From Ampullaceana balthica (taxonomy: Eukaryota > Mollusca > Gastropoda > Lymnaeidae), in contig CALYLW010001378.1 in the NCBI GenBank assembly GCA_944989445.1, forward strand, positions 1 to 64,000: a DNA stretch of 64,000 nucleotides, written 5' to 3'. Shown here in pieces: positions 13,038-24,030 of this stretch (positions are counted from its first letter, which is position 1; each line of letters opens with the position of its first letter). The translations under genes were made by a program, and so were the position numbers. A model generated the notes under the pieces. The model was not told where the DNA came from, did no database searches, and worked only from the letters and a program-made list of their open reading frames with translations.

Positions 13038-13345
13038 TTAGTGGGTATGTTGTTGTTAGTGGGTATGTTGTTGTTAGTGGGTATGTTGTTGTTAGTGGGT
13101 ATGTTGTTGTTAGTGGGTATGTTGTTGTTAGTTGGTATGTTGTTGTTAGTGGGTATGTTGTTGTTAGTGGGTATGTTGTTGTTAGTGGGTATGTTGTTGT
13201 TAGTTGGTATGTTGTTGTTAGTGGGTATGTTGTTGTTAGTGGGTATGTTGTTGTTAGTGGGTATGCTGTTGTTAGTGGTATGTTGTTGTTAGTGGTATGT
13301 TGTTAGTGGGTATGTTGTTGTTAGTGGGTATGCTGTTGTTAGTGG
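13038..13345. repeat. 18-bp minisatellite, about 17 copies
   Basis: The unit is TTAGTGGGTATGTTGTTG. Copies near the right end have lost 1-3 bases. The plus strand is almost C-free. Confidence 0.94.
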
Positions 13346-14234
13346 TCAATTTCTTTAGGCAAATAAATTGAATATTAATAAAAACACTAAACACCACAAG
13401 ATTACATTAAGAACAACATTTTAAGATCAATTAAATAAAGTTTTAGAAGTCGCCATCGATATTTCTTCTAGGGTTCGTTGGTCCGTGTGCAAAATAACAA
13501 AATCATGCGCAAAGTTGACCGGCATCCATTTTATTAAAAGACAATTGTACAGCTCATACAATAATATTAAAATTACTTTATCTAAAATTTCTGCGCGGTA
13601 ATTCTAAAATGCTGGGTGGTGTCGGTCAGATTTCTGCTCGGCATATAGCCATTAAAAAGCCATACTTCAGAACTACACTGTCTCTAACTCTATTAAAAAA
13701 ACTACCCAAGCTAGGACAAAGCATTTCAATGTTATTGTTATGTGTTGCCTGTGCACAGTGGTAGAGGGGTAGGAAGACAAATAAAAATTTGAGTTTAACT
13801 CCCTTGAGACGTGACGTCATACAGCAGAGTGTGTGTTTATCTGATCCGTTTAAAATAAAGTTTATTTCCTGAAGATCGCTTTGCCTGTCAAACATCTTTA
13901 CTCCTCTCCTCCTACCATCTTTCTCTCTTCCCTCTTTCACACACTCAGATACATACAAATAAAAACACCCTGTGTTTCAAACAATGTGTGAATCTTTACC
14001 TCCACTTCACTTAGTGATGTTCTTTCACTCAGCAACCTCCTTGTGTTGTTCACAGCCCAATGTTAGGTCGATGCTAGCTCGCCTTCTCCTCGTGTCCTTG
14101 TGTGTCAAACTCTGGAGCTTACCAGAGAGAGCTTGAATACTGGTTTACCCCAAAACACGGACATGTTTAAAGGCTGTGTTGGTGTGAAAATTTGAAATAA
14201 ATTGTTCAAATTTTTAATTAAAACGTTTTTCAAC
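13346..14234. other. Unique spacer
   Basis: The minus-strand open frame at 13626-13958 has no recognised domain, so I call no gene. No tandem repeat or transposon terminus is visible. Confidence 0.4.
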
Positions 14235-14745
14235 GTCCAAATTCCACATACCCTCACCATCCAATTAAATTCCACTTAGCCTCACCATCCAATCAAATTC
14301 CACTTAGCCTCACCATCCCAATAAAATTCCACTTAACCTCACCATCCAATCAAATTCCACTTAGCCTCACCATCCAATCAAATTCCAATTAACCTCACCA
14401 TCCAATCAAATTCCACTTATCCTCACCATCCAATCAAATTCCACTTAGCCTCACCATCCAATCAAATTCCATTTAACCTCACCATCCAAACAAATTCCAT
14501 TTAACCTCACCACCCAATCAAATTCCATTTAACCTCACCATCCAATCAAATTCCATTTAACCTCACCATCCAATCAAATTCCATTTAACCTCACCACCCT
14601 ATCAAATTCCACTTAACCTCACCACCCTATCAAATTCCAATAAACCTCACCATCCCATCAAATTCCACTTTAACCTCACCATCCAATCAAATTCCACTTA
14701 ACCTCACCACCCTATCAAATTCAACATTCAGACTAAATACCAATA
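14235..14745. repeat. 28-bp G-poor minisatellite, about 18 copies
   Basis: The unit contains TTCCACTTAACCTCACCATC then CAATCAAA. G occurs on the plus strand almost only in the TTAGCC variant. It is followed by a diverged tail to about 14780 ending in a run of C. Confidence 0.93.
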
Positions 14746-14909
14746 CGAACCTCACCATCCATCTGTTTATACTCATTCACCACACCCCCCCCCCTAAATC
14801 AGACAATCAACAGTGACATTCACCTGCAATCAACTTAACATCACATCAAAACCGACAGTAAGCCCAACATAATTCACAATTTATCTAAAAAATAACTGTC
14901 TCCAGCCCA

Positions 14910-15118
14910 AACTTACCTTTTACCCAAACTACCTTTTACCCAAACTTACCTTTTACCCAAACTTACCTTTTACCCAAACTTACCTTTTACCCAAACTACC
15001 TTTTACCCAAACTTACCTTTTACCCAAACTTACCTTTTACCCAAACTTACCTTTTACCCAAACTTACCTTTTACCCCAAACTTACCTTTTACCCCAAACT
15101 TACCTTTTACCCCAAACC
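14910..15118. repeat. 17-bp G-free minisatellite, about 12 copies
   Basis: The unit is ACTTACCTTTTACCCAA. Some copies lack a T, and the last few have an extra C. Confidence 0.93.
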
Positions 15119-15204
15119 TAATCAACACCTTCAAACCTAATCCTCGCCTCCCAACTTCATCCTCGCCTCCCGACCTAATCCTCGCCTCCTAACCTATTCA
15201 TCAT
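15119..15204. repeat. Short degenerate C/T-rich repeat
   Basis: About four imperfect copies of a phrase like CCTAATCCTCGCCTCC lie between the 17-mer and 47-mer arrays. Confidence 0.6.
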
Positions 15205-16522
15205 CTCCCGACCTCACCACACATTTAAACCTCTCTTACTTTCCTCCATCTCCTCCCTACCTCAACACACATTTAAACCTCTCTTACTTCCTCCATCTCC
15301 TCCCTACCTCACCACACATTTAAACCTCTCTTACTTCCTCCATCTCCTCCCTACCTCACCACACATTTAAACCTCTCTTACTTCCTCCATCTCCTCCCTT
15401 ACCTCACCACACATTTAAACCTCTCTTAACTTCCTCCATCTCCTCCCTACCTCACCACACATTTAAACCTCTCTTACTTCCTCCATCTCCTCCCTACCTC
15501 ACCACACATTTAAACCTCTCTTACTTCCTCCATCTCCTCCCTACCTCACCACACATTTAAACCTCTCTTACTTCCTCCATCTCCTCCCTACCTCACCACA
15601 CATTTAAACCTCTCTTACTTCCTCCATCTCCTCCCTACCTCACCACACATTTAAACCTCTCTTACTTCCTCCATCTCCTCCCTACCTCACCACACATTTA
15701 AACCTCTCTTACTTCCTCCATCTCCTCCCTACCTCACCACACATTTAAACCTCTCTTACTTCCTCCATCTCCTCCCTACCTCACCACACATTTAAACCTC
15801 TCTTACTTCCTCCATCTCCTCCCTACCTCACCACACATTTAAACCTCTCTTACTTCCTCCATCTCCTCCCTACCTCACCACACATTTAAACCTCTCTTAC
15901 TTCCTCCATCTCCTCCCTACCTCACCACACATTTAAACCTCTCTTACTTCCTCCATCTCCTCCCTACCTCACCACACATTTAAACCTCTCTTACTTCCTC
16001 CATCTCCTCCCTACCTCACCACACATTTAAACCTCTCTTACTTCCTCCATCTCCTCCCTACCTCACCACACATTTAAACCTCTCTTACTTCCTCCATCTC
16101 CTCCCTACCTCACCACACATTTAAACCTCTCTTACTTCCTCCATCTCCTCCCTACCTCACCACACATTTAAACCTCTCTTACTTCCTCCATCTCCTCCCT
16201 ACCTCACCACACATTTAAACCTCTCTTACTTCCTCCATCTCCTCCCTACCTCACCACACATTTAAACCTCTCTTACTTCCTCCATCTCCTCCCTACCTCA
16301 CCACACATTTAAACCTCTCTTACTTCCTCCATCTCCTCCCTACCTCACCACACATTTAAACCTCTCTTACTTCCTCCATCTCCTCCCTACCTCACCACAC
16401 ATTTAAACCTCTCTTACTTCCTCCATCTCCTCCCTACCTCACCACACATTTAAACCTCTCTTACTTCCTCCATCTCCTCCCTACCTCACCACACATTTAA
16501 ACCTCTCTTACTTCCTCCATCC
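15205..16522. repeat. 47-bp G-free minisatellite, about 28 copies
   Basis: The unit contains ACCTCTCTTACTTCCTCCAT, then CTCCTCCCTACCTCACCACA and CATTTAA. Copies are almost identical over 1.3 kb, apart from a few single-base insertions near 15400-15430. The plus strand has no G inside the units. Such uniformity suggests recent amplification or active homogenisation. Confidence 0.97.
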
Positions 16523-16651
16523 ATTGAGACATTTATTAAGACATTTTACTTAACGCTTGACTGCCTTCATAAGGCGCTAACAGGGAACAATGACGCCTTT
16601 TCTTTCACAGACAATTGGCGATTTCTCGCCTCACTTGTCTCGATTGTGGAG

Positions 16652-16656
16652 GCACA

Positions 16657-16715
<59 letters not shown>

Positions 16716-16720
16716 AGACA
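16652..16720. repeat. CA dinucleotide microsatellite
   Basis: About thirty CA units interrupted by a few ATA and GA steps. The open frame running through it (16615-16869) has no other support. Confidence 0.95.
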
Positions 16721-17447
16721 CCCACACACGTACCACACTAAATGACTGCAGACCTTTGAAATCTTATAGAACAACAGTACGGACTGACCAGAGAACTACT
16801 TCTGCACCGACTCTTGTTCTCAGTTCGTTGGAACTTGCCTATCCCAAGTGCACACTCGGTGCGCAATGAAAAATTTGAAGTGTACGACCGGATAAATTGT
16901 TCTGGTAAACGGAAGTTTGCATCAGAAATTTGATATTCCTAATAGCTGTCAAGACGTTTGCTTTAAAATTGGAGCAATGTGTCTCGTGAATAGTTAACTG
17001 AAAGCTACAAGGGAAGTCAAATTGCAGCGGTTTTTTTTTATCCATCCTATTTATTAGAATTAAACATTTAAATTAAATCTTGCTAATCAAAGCACGCAAG
17101 GATCCTTTGGAAATATTGTAAGCCACACAAACATTGTGTTTTAGTTATCAGTTATAGAAAAATAGCAGAAGAGAGACAGAAATTGGAATGCGGGTCGGAT
17201 TGGAAATTCCCAATGTGAAATAAAATTTAAAACAAGCTGTAGTTAAATGAAAACATTAAAACCTATTTTCAATCTGCTTGATGCGAAACGGAGGAAATAC
17301 GATCAATAATACATTAGTTACTGAGCTGGATGATTCAAAAGGGAGCGTTTGAAAGAGAGAGCGAGAGAAACAGAGGGAAGGAGATAGAGAGAAGGACAGA
17401 AACCTATGTGTGGCTATGGTAACTTACAAAATGTCTGCAATTATCCT
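16721..17447. other. Unique spacer with a GA-rich patch
   Basis: No gene is recognised. A purine-rich patch (GAGA and GGAA words) lies at about 17350-17402. Confidence 0.4.
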
Positions 17448-17668
17448 TACATTACGTTCTCATTACATTACGTTCTCATTACATTACGTTCTCATTACAT
17501 TACGTTCTCATTACATTACGTTCTCATTACATTTGTTCTCATTACATTTTTTTATTACGTTCTCATTACATTCCGTTCTCATTACATTACGTTCTCATTA
17601 CATTACGTTCTCATTACATTAAGTTCTATTACATTACGTTCTCATTACATTATGTTCTCATTACATCT
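17448..17668. repeat. 16-bp minisatellite, about 14 copies
   Basis: The unit is ATTACATTACGTTCTC. Indels near 17530-17560 shift the register. Confidence 0.93.
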
Positions 17669-18003
17669 CTCCCGAGTGATTCGCGATGTTAGACCAGTGA
17701 CGACCGGATATTCAGTCATTTTATCTCTTAGATCAGGGGCGTCCAAACTTTTTGCATGGCGGGCCATATTCCTTGAAGTAAAGATATTCGCGGGCCGGAT
17801 AAAATAATATTATAAAAGTGACATAGGTTGAGAGATTTTTATTGCAAAATTTTAATGTGAAGGGTGAAACTGAGATCTTGACTGCAGTAAATAGTTGAGG
17901 TCAGGCACAATGCCACTGGTTTTGATACGTGTGATATCACGTATGATATCACGTATGTGAGAGTCACTTATCCTCGTCCTCATACGTTTTTTTCCCTTAA
18001 AAT

Positions 18004-19020
18004 TCATAACTGAAAATGTCTGCTCCCACAATTATGTCGAGCTAAACAAACAGTGAATTTTCTAAGCAAATGTTCGACTCTCGTTGAAACTATCTTTATC
18101 CAGCTGACTGTAAAAGTCAATGAGAAAAAGCTGCTGTCTGCTGTGATATTTAGCATCACTTTGTAACTCAATGAGTTCCAGCTGCAGATTGCTTGTAGCA
18201 TTACCATGGTCCACAGAGGGGGGTGAAGACAAAAACATGATTTCCTTTTCAATAGTTGCAAAGTCCTAAAAGCGTCTTTGAAATTCATCAGTCAGGGATG
18301 TGATAGCTACAACTTACCCCTGACTTTTCTCATTGAAGCATCTTAAAAAAAAACAACTTGTCATGATTGCCTGTAGTGAGGGGACATGTGTGGCTTAGAC
18401 TGGATTTTGAGACAGTTGTCTGTGAAAAAGTTTGAGCTTGTTCCTAAGGCCTTGATATGTGAATATAATTGGCTTACCACTGCTTTGTGACATTGCCTAA
18501 TTTGTGTTGAGAACGTTTAGATGTCTTGTCACATCAATTAAAATTACAAAATCTGTATCAGATATTTCTGAAATTGGTCGTTCCTTAACTTCCATGAATT
18601 GCCCAATAATTTCTTTTTTTTAAGTGAGTAGAAGCGCTAAAGTGCTATCCCCCGACTGAGCCATCTTACATCATTATGATACACAACATCTCCGTATTCT
18701 CCCTGGATACTCAGAAGTAACTTCTCAAACTGGCGGTGAAACAGGGCTTTAGAGCGAATACGGTTTATAGATTTTATCACTTGCTTAAAAAAAGGATCAT
18801 ATCTAAGGAGTTTTGCAAAAAGAACTTGTTGGTGAATAATACAGTCAAGTTTATAAGCTTTTCTGCCATTGTCTCTGACTCTTTTTACAGACAACTGTTG
18901 CTAGTCCTATGTGCTCACTAATCATGGCTAGAGCACTGTCAGTAATAATTACAGATTTTTTTCCCTATCGTAGCTTAATGTAATTGACAGCAGAAGATAC
19001 AGAAGCAAATAAAGCTTTTC
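18004..19020 (-). pseudogene. hAT (ZBED5/GTF2IRD2-like) transposase remnant
   Basis: Read on the minus strand, the segment near 18900-18950 has a stretch like TDSALAMISEH. The frame at 18637-18894 follows with CIIHQQVLFAKLL and then EYGDVVYHNDVRWLSRG, ending near 18640. These phrases are typical of the RNase H-like core of transposases related to ZBED5, FAM200 and GTF2IRD2. A later piece (18004-18288) resembles the C-terminal part, with several frameshifts. The protein would bind transposon ends and cut and join DNA. Stops and frame changes between the pieces show it is dead. No BED zinc finger was recognised upstream. Confidence 0.82.
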
Positions 19021-19059
19021 CCTTTGTTTGGTCTTTAAGTCTCTGAAGGTCAAGTAACT

Positions 19060-19132
19060 TCTAACTCATACACATGTCATCATTAACTCATACACATGTC
19101 ATCATTAACTCATACACATGTCATCATTAACT
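19060..19132. repeat. 22-bp tandem repeat inside the hAT element, about 3.3 copies
   Basis: The unit contains AACTCATACACATGTCATCA and lies inside the first hAT element. It is a minisatellite seed that arose within a transposon. Confidence 0.88.
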
Positions 19133-19746
19133 CCTCTATAAAAAAAGTTGGATAGTGTCAGTGCTTTCATCACAGGCTATTTAAAAAACTCACATATTTA
19201 TACTTAAAAATGACGTCATCGATTTTTACGGTAGACCGTCACTTGGCTTCATCGTGTTTTTTATAATCCATTTCTATGTTGTTAAAACATAAAACGTCAT
19301 CAATTTTCGGCATCATTTGACGTAATCAAAACAGTTAAAAAATCTCAACTTTTCTTATAAATATAATGTCGTTGCATAAGTAATACGTCAGTCAAGTATT
19401 ATTTCAGATGAGGCCGCAGGCCAGTTAAAATTGTTTCAGTGACCGCTTTTTGCCCGCGGGCCGGACTTTGGACACCCGTGTCTTAGTTAATTTACTGTAG
19501 GACTGCGTGTTGTTAAATAAAACTTTCTTGAAATTGTTTGAGCCGTAGTTTAAAATAGTTTTGCCACGCTTTCCATTGCTTGGTTTGTAAACATTAGATT
19601 TAAGATTAAAGGCTAGGGAAAAGGTACACGTTTTATAAAGGGAGATCATTTTATCTTCTATTGAGCGCACATTAATGAATGATGGTTACAGTGGCGTAGC
19701 TAGTACTTTTCCCGCCTGGGGCGGTCTCCAATTTGCCGCCCTTTTC

Positions 19747-20125
19747 AGGGCCGTCCATAAATGACGTCCTGCACATAGGGGGGGGGAGTTACGCATATGT
19801 GACGAGAGGGGGAGGGGGTTTTCAAGAAATGTGACGTCACATATAAACTAACAACTTTAAATAAAAGTTCCACTTAAATATCTAATTACTAACACTTTAC
19901 GGTAGGACGTTGTGTACAGCTTCAAGGGCGTTACGATATTAGAGTGCAGCCTTACACTAAAAACATGCTTAAATGACTAAAACGTTATTTGAAAGATGCT
20001 TATTTTCAAAAAGAAAATACTTTTATTGGGGGGGGGGCTTTGTGACGTTATATTGAAGAGTGGTCTATGTTTTTGTGAGGGGGGTTTAAAATTATCCAAA
20101 ATCGCTGGACGTTTTTTATGAATAA
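19747..20125 (+). mobile_element. Nested non-autonomous DNA transposon, copy 1
   Basis: It starts AGGGCCGTCCATAAATGACG. The interior carries GTTACGATATTAGAGTGCAG and further phrases (TTTGTGACGT, AGTGGTCTATG) shared in order with the copy ending at 42324. The right end is decayed (a TGGACG word near 20105), so its limit is approximate. I infer a MITE-like element with GTCCATAAATGACG termini, but I cannot assign the superfamily. Confidence 0.72.
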
Positions 20126-20458
20126 ATAATTGTAATTGAAACGAAGTAAAGGTGGGGAACATTTTTACCATTGCATGCCATATTTATGTAAGCAGTAATA
20201 AAAGAGGCGCATAAGATAATATACCTATAAATACATATTTATAAAAATACAATATATTTTTATAAAGGTCACAAGAAAGTTACTGAGGTCGCAGGTCCCA
20301 GCCCCCAATGATAAAAAAACATATTCCAAATTTACACCTAAACCCAAAAAACATTACAAATTAATATTCTTTTTTTTTATTTATATATAAATGATTTTTT
20401 TTTATAAACAAAGAAAGTGTATACATTAGTATGTAATCATATTTTTACATTTACTTTT

Positions 20459-20930
20459 TTAACATTCATAGTAGAAAAATTGTTTATTATAATTTATGCT
20501 ATCAAAATTTAAATTATTTGTAATATCTTGTTGAATGGACAATATTGCCAGATTTCTTAGTCTTAATACACTCAGAAGAATTTTTTTTATCAACTTCAGT
20601 TTGGAGAAGCTCCTTTCAGAACCAGCGACATTAATAACAAATGTTGAAAAAGTTATTTGCAAAATTACTATGTCGGATACATAAATTTCCAATGTATACT
20701 GTTGAATATATTTTAATAGATCAAGGGGGCCTTAACCCCGTTTTGCTAACGTAATGTCTCTTCTTGTAGTGTAAGTACAGCCATAAAAACCGTAATCATA
20801 TTTTTTTAAAATATGGAGCTGTTCTTTATCACTTTCAATAAAGTAATTTATTTCATATTCAAATTCTTCATTTAGTAGGTTACATGGTATTATACACGAA
20901 TTATTTTTTTTTGCAAGTACTTGCAACTGA
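20459..20930 (-). pseudogene. hAT transposase C-terminal remnant (hATC dimerisation region)
   Basis: The minus frame 20459-20692 contains NVAGSERSFSKLKLIKKILL and then RLRNLAILSIQQDI. This is the hallmark C-terminal dimerisation segment of ZMYM1-like and DUF4371-associated hAT transposases. A further piece (20732-20926) lies upstream in a different frame. The rest of the protein is no longer readable. It belongs to the hAT element at 19689-22628. Confidence 0.82.
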
Positions 20931-21079
20931 TCAAAGCGTTCTTTTATTTACTTTAATAATTCCATCCTTGGATTTAAAAAAAATCTCGTTGTGCTTCTTG
21001 CTCTAAAGATATAAGACAGAACCACGTCTTGTGAATTTCCCCCAATCATATTTTTAAATCCCTTATATTAACTTCGAAA

Positions 21080-21570
21080 TCTTGTCTCTCTGTCTATCGC
21101 CATCTCTTCGTACGTCGGTCGGGTGGAAAAACAAAAGTAAAAAAAGACCCACTTCGCGTAATGCCATCGAGCTTAAATTTGGCACAAAGACTTGTGTCTC
21201 CCAACAATGCATCGTATCAAAATTTCAGATAGATCGAACGTACCGTAATTAAATTAGCGCATATTTAGTTTATCTCTATACAACGCATGTAATTCAATTT
21301 CACTGTGGTTTTTTTTTGGCGTTTTTTTCACGTGACAGTTCAGTCACGCGTTGACGCCATCCGTCGTGCTTTTGTTTACATTTACGTGTCACGCTGAGCT
21401 CGGTCCAGCGATCGGTGACCAGACCTTTCCCCTCTCCCACCCCACCCCCGATTATAAAGCAAAGGGGAGTTAAGACAGATGCAGTCTGTAAATGTTTGTC
21501 TCGTTTGAGCATAATCAATACTGTTAGTTATGTCTCATATATAAGGGATTTATAGTCAAAAACTTTGTTT
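21080..21570. other. Transposon interior with dispersed-repeat phrases
   Basis: The stretch GACCCACTTCGCGTAATGCC (from about 21147) and following reads like a degenerate transposon interior. The phrase GTTAGTTATGTCTC near 21523, followed by a TATATAAGGG-like word, matches 1241-1285. An additional unidentified insertion inside the second hAT element is possible. Confidence 0.35.
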
Positions 21571-22636
21571 TTACCGGTTTCTTTTATTTCTCCTTCTAAC
21601 TCGGCGTCCAGTTGATATCTCCAACTCTTCACACATTGTTTTGGCTGATATGACAGCGTTTTGTATTAGCACATCTCTTTGTTCCATGAAATGGGTTTGC
21701 ATAAATTTAAAAAAAGACGGGTTCCATTTAATTGAGATGAAATAGAAAAGAAAAGAATTGCTTTGAGTTGATTAAAATTCCAGCTTCTGATCTCGTTTTA
21801 ATAGTTACTTCTTCAGATGTGAATTTTTCAAAGGCGCTTGAAATTTTTAAAGTATGTCTTCTTCGAATATATTTATGCCTATTGTGGTGTTTATTAATGT
21901 ATAAATTTGAAAATTTTCATATTTTGTCATAAATGTTAATAATTTTCCATAAATTATTTACACATTACTTTAATTTTAATTGAATAGGTGTAGCATTTTT
22001 CATGAATAACCATATTGTAATGAAAAACACAAATTATTTGTGTTACTTTAATGCAATAATGCAAAATAAATTTAATTTTACAAATTTACCTTCGAATACT
22101 TTTCTGAGAACTGCAACAGTAATATAAATTACTACTTGCAAGTTAAACACAATATTTGAACCACCATGCCATGTAAGTGCTTGTTCGCGATCATTCTGCG
22201 CTTGTCGAAAATCCACGTAACAAACTGTCATGGCGATAATAATAGTATATTCAGCCCAACGGTAATGTGTTGTTGTTTTTTTGAGTGTGTGTGTGTGTGT
22301 AGTTTTCTTATAAATACGTTTGGTTTTCAGTGACGTATACCGCTTAATTTTACAAACAAATCAATACCACTTTGGGGCGATTTTAAATTACTAAACGATT
22401 ATGCGTTAGTTATAACAACCAGCATGTAATCAAACAAATTTTGTACGAATACACAAGTTACGACTAAAAAGTACGACTATTTTTTGTTCGCACGGGTTTT
22501 CCCTTTTCAACGAAAAAGTGAGGTTGTCGGAAATGGCAGTACTTTTCAAATGTTCACAAATGCCACCTTCTAAATGAGTGCCGCCCGGGGCGGACCGCCC
22601 CCACCGCCCCCTTCTAGCTACGCCACTGGTTGGTTA

Positions 22637-23714
22637 TCACGCCTTAGTCATTGTTTTCTTCATCTGTGGTCATGGCGGAGTGCAATTAATACAGAACAGT
22701 GATGATGATAGGAGGGAGGAGTGAAAGAGGACTTGGTGAGGAATGAAAAGGAGTGAAAGGGGACATTGATGCCATATAAATCTTATAAAAATAAATAATA
22801 AATGTCTCATGATCCTAGTACGAAATCCAAATTGATTTCATTTATATCGCAGCAATAAGTATTAACATACTAACCTGTCGAATGGAAATAATTTCAATTT
22901 AATACTAAATTTATATATAAATCAATATTTCAAATGATATTTATAAAAGTATATTAGTATGACTCGGTGCGGCGTAAACAAAGACTGCTGTAACAGACAA
23001 TCCAATCTGAGTTAGATGTCATAAATAGATATATACGCTTCATAAAATTGAACACTCCTCAGCTGTTTCCTAATTTTTAACAGTTTTATGGAAATCAAAG
23101 ATGCATGATTTAAAATACGGCTGCACAAATTCATAGAAAAATGTCCAGGAATGTGCAAATAATTTTCTTTCTATTTTAAGTTGCTACTAATTCTAAGATA
23201 TATTTTTCTACTTTTTGTATCAAAATTCACATTTATATCATTTTTACGTCAAATATTCAATGAAATGAAAATGTTGAAGAAAGTTCGCATCGAGCTCAAT
23301 CACGTTACCTCTTGATTTAGTCTAATCTTGTTGACACGTGGTCAGACGAAGTGACCAGCGGGTAACAGATTTAAGTGAAAGCGGGACATTGAATGACGAG
23401 AACAGTCCTTCAGATTAAGGTTTTTTCCCTCGTGGCTGTACTGCCTCACTGTGTCCAGGCGGTAAAGCAGCCCTCCTGATAAGGCCCGATTGAATAGGGT
23501 CCTTTATTCGGCGAAGTAAGCGGCTTCGAGTTAGGGACTCTAGCTCGTGTTTAGACTGAGGGATGTTCTTGGAATTCAAGGGGAAATAAGTCTGAAGTCG
23601 TGGAATGATTACGGGCCTGCGATCAACGCGTTGCCACTAGGTGGCGTAATTAATGGAGAATCTAGTGCAGGCTTCGTTCCTAAATTTTCGGAGGTGGCCC
23701 TGAAATGATTATGA
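22637..23714. other. Unique stretch, no gene recognised
   Basis: No domain, RNA or repeat is visible. The part from about 23380 to 23700 is less AT-rich than its surroundings and could be old exonic or transposon sequence, but I cannot identify it. Confidence 0.35.
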
Positions 23715-24030
23715 GAGGAGGTTGTAGAGGTCACAATTGCGGCCCTTGATGACGTAAGAGAGGTGGTTATAGAGGCGATACTTGCGGCCCATGATGACGT
23801 AAGAGAGGAGGTTGTAGAGGCGACACTTGCGGCCCATGATGACGTAAGAGAGGTGGTTGTAGAGGTGATACTTGCGGCCCATGATGACGTAAGAGAGGAG
23901 TTTGTAGAGGTGACACTTGCGGCCCATGATGACGTAAGAGAGGTGGTTGTAGAGGCGATACTTGCGGCCCATGATGACGTAAGAGAGGAGGTTGTAGAGG
24001 CGACACTTGCGGCCCGTGATGACGCCAGAA
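23715..24030. repeat. 42-bp minisatellite with an 84-bp alternating order, about 7.5 copies
   Basis: Units contain CTTGCGGCCCATGATGACGT followed by AAGAGAGG. They alternate between a GAGGTTGTAG/GCGACAC type and a GTGGTTGTAG/GATAC type, giving an 84-bp dimer. The period is 14 codons, so the plus frame 23763-24116 is open with an acidic repeat (AAHDDVRE). I treat this as periodicity rather than a protein. Each unit holds one TGACGTAA word, a CRE/ATF-like sequence. Confidence 0.9.

Larger units (their letters stand above)
17734..19480 (-). mobile_element. hAT transposon (Buster-like), decayed
   Basis: The left end starts CAGGGGCGTCCAAACTTTTT. The right end, read inward on the minus strand, starts CACGGGTGTCCAAAGT, so these are imperfect terminal inverted repeats. 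GC-rich GGGCCGG words lie near both ends. The flanks are TCTTAGAT (17726-17733) and TCTTAGTT (19481-19488), an 8-bp target duplication with one mismatch and central TA. Central TA fits the nnnTAnnn target preference known for the Buster branch of hAT. The 1747-bp element contains transposase remains on the minus strand, and the ends and coding region have decayed, so it is not active. Confidence 0.88.
19689..22628 (-). mobile_element. hAT-type transposon 2, decayed
   Basis: A perfect 15-bp terminal inverted repeat (CAGTGGCGTAGCTAG) bounds a 2940-bp element. It is flanked by GATGGTTA (19681-19688) and GTTGGTTA (22629-22636), an 8-bp target duplication with one mismatch. GGGGCGG/CCGCCCC words lie just inside both ends. 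The minus strand carries transposase remains related to ZMYM1-like hAT proteins. A second DNA transposon is nested near the left end (19747 to about 20125). A TG microsatellite lies near 22285-22300. Confidence 0.9.
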
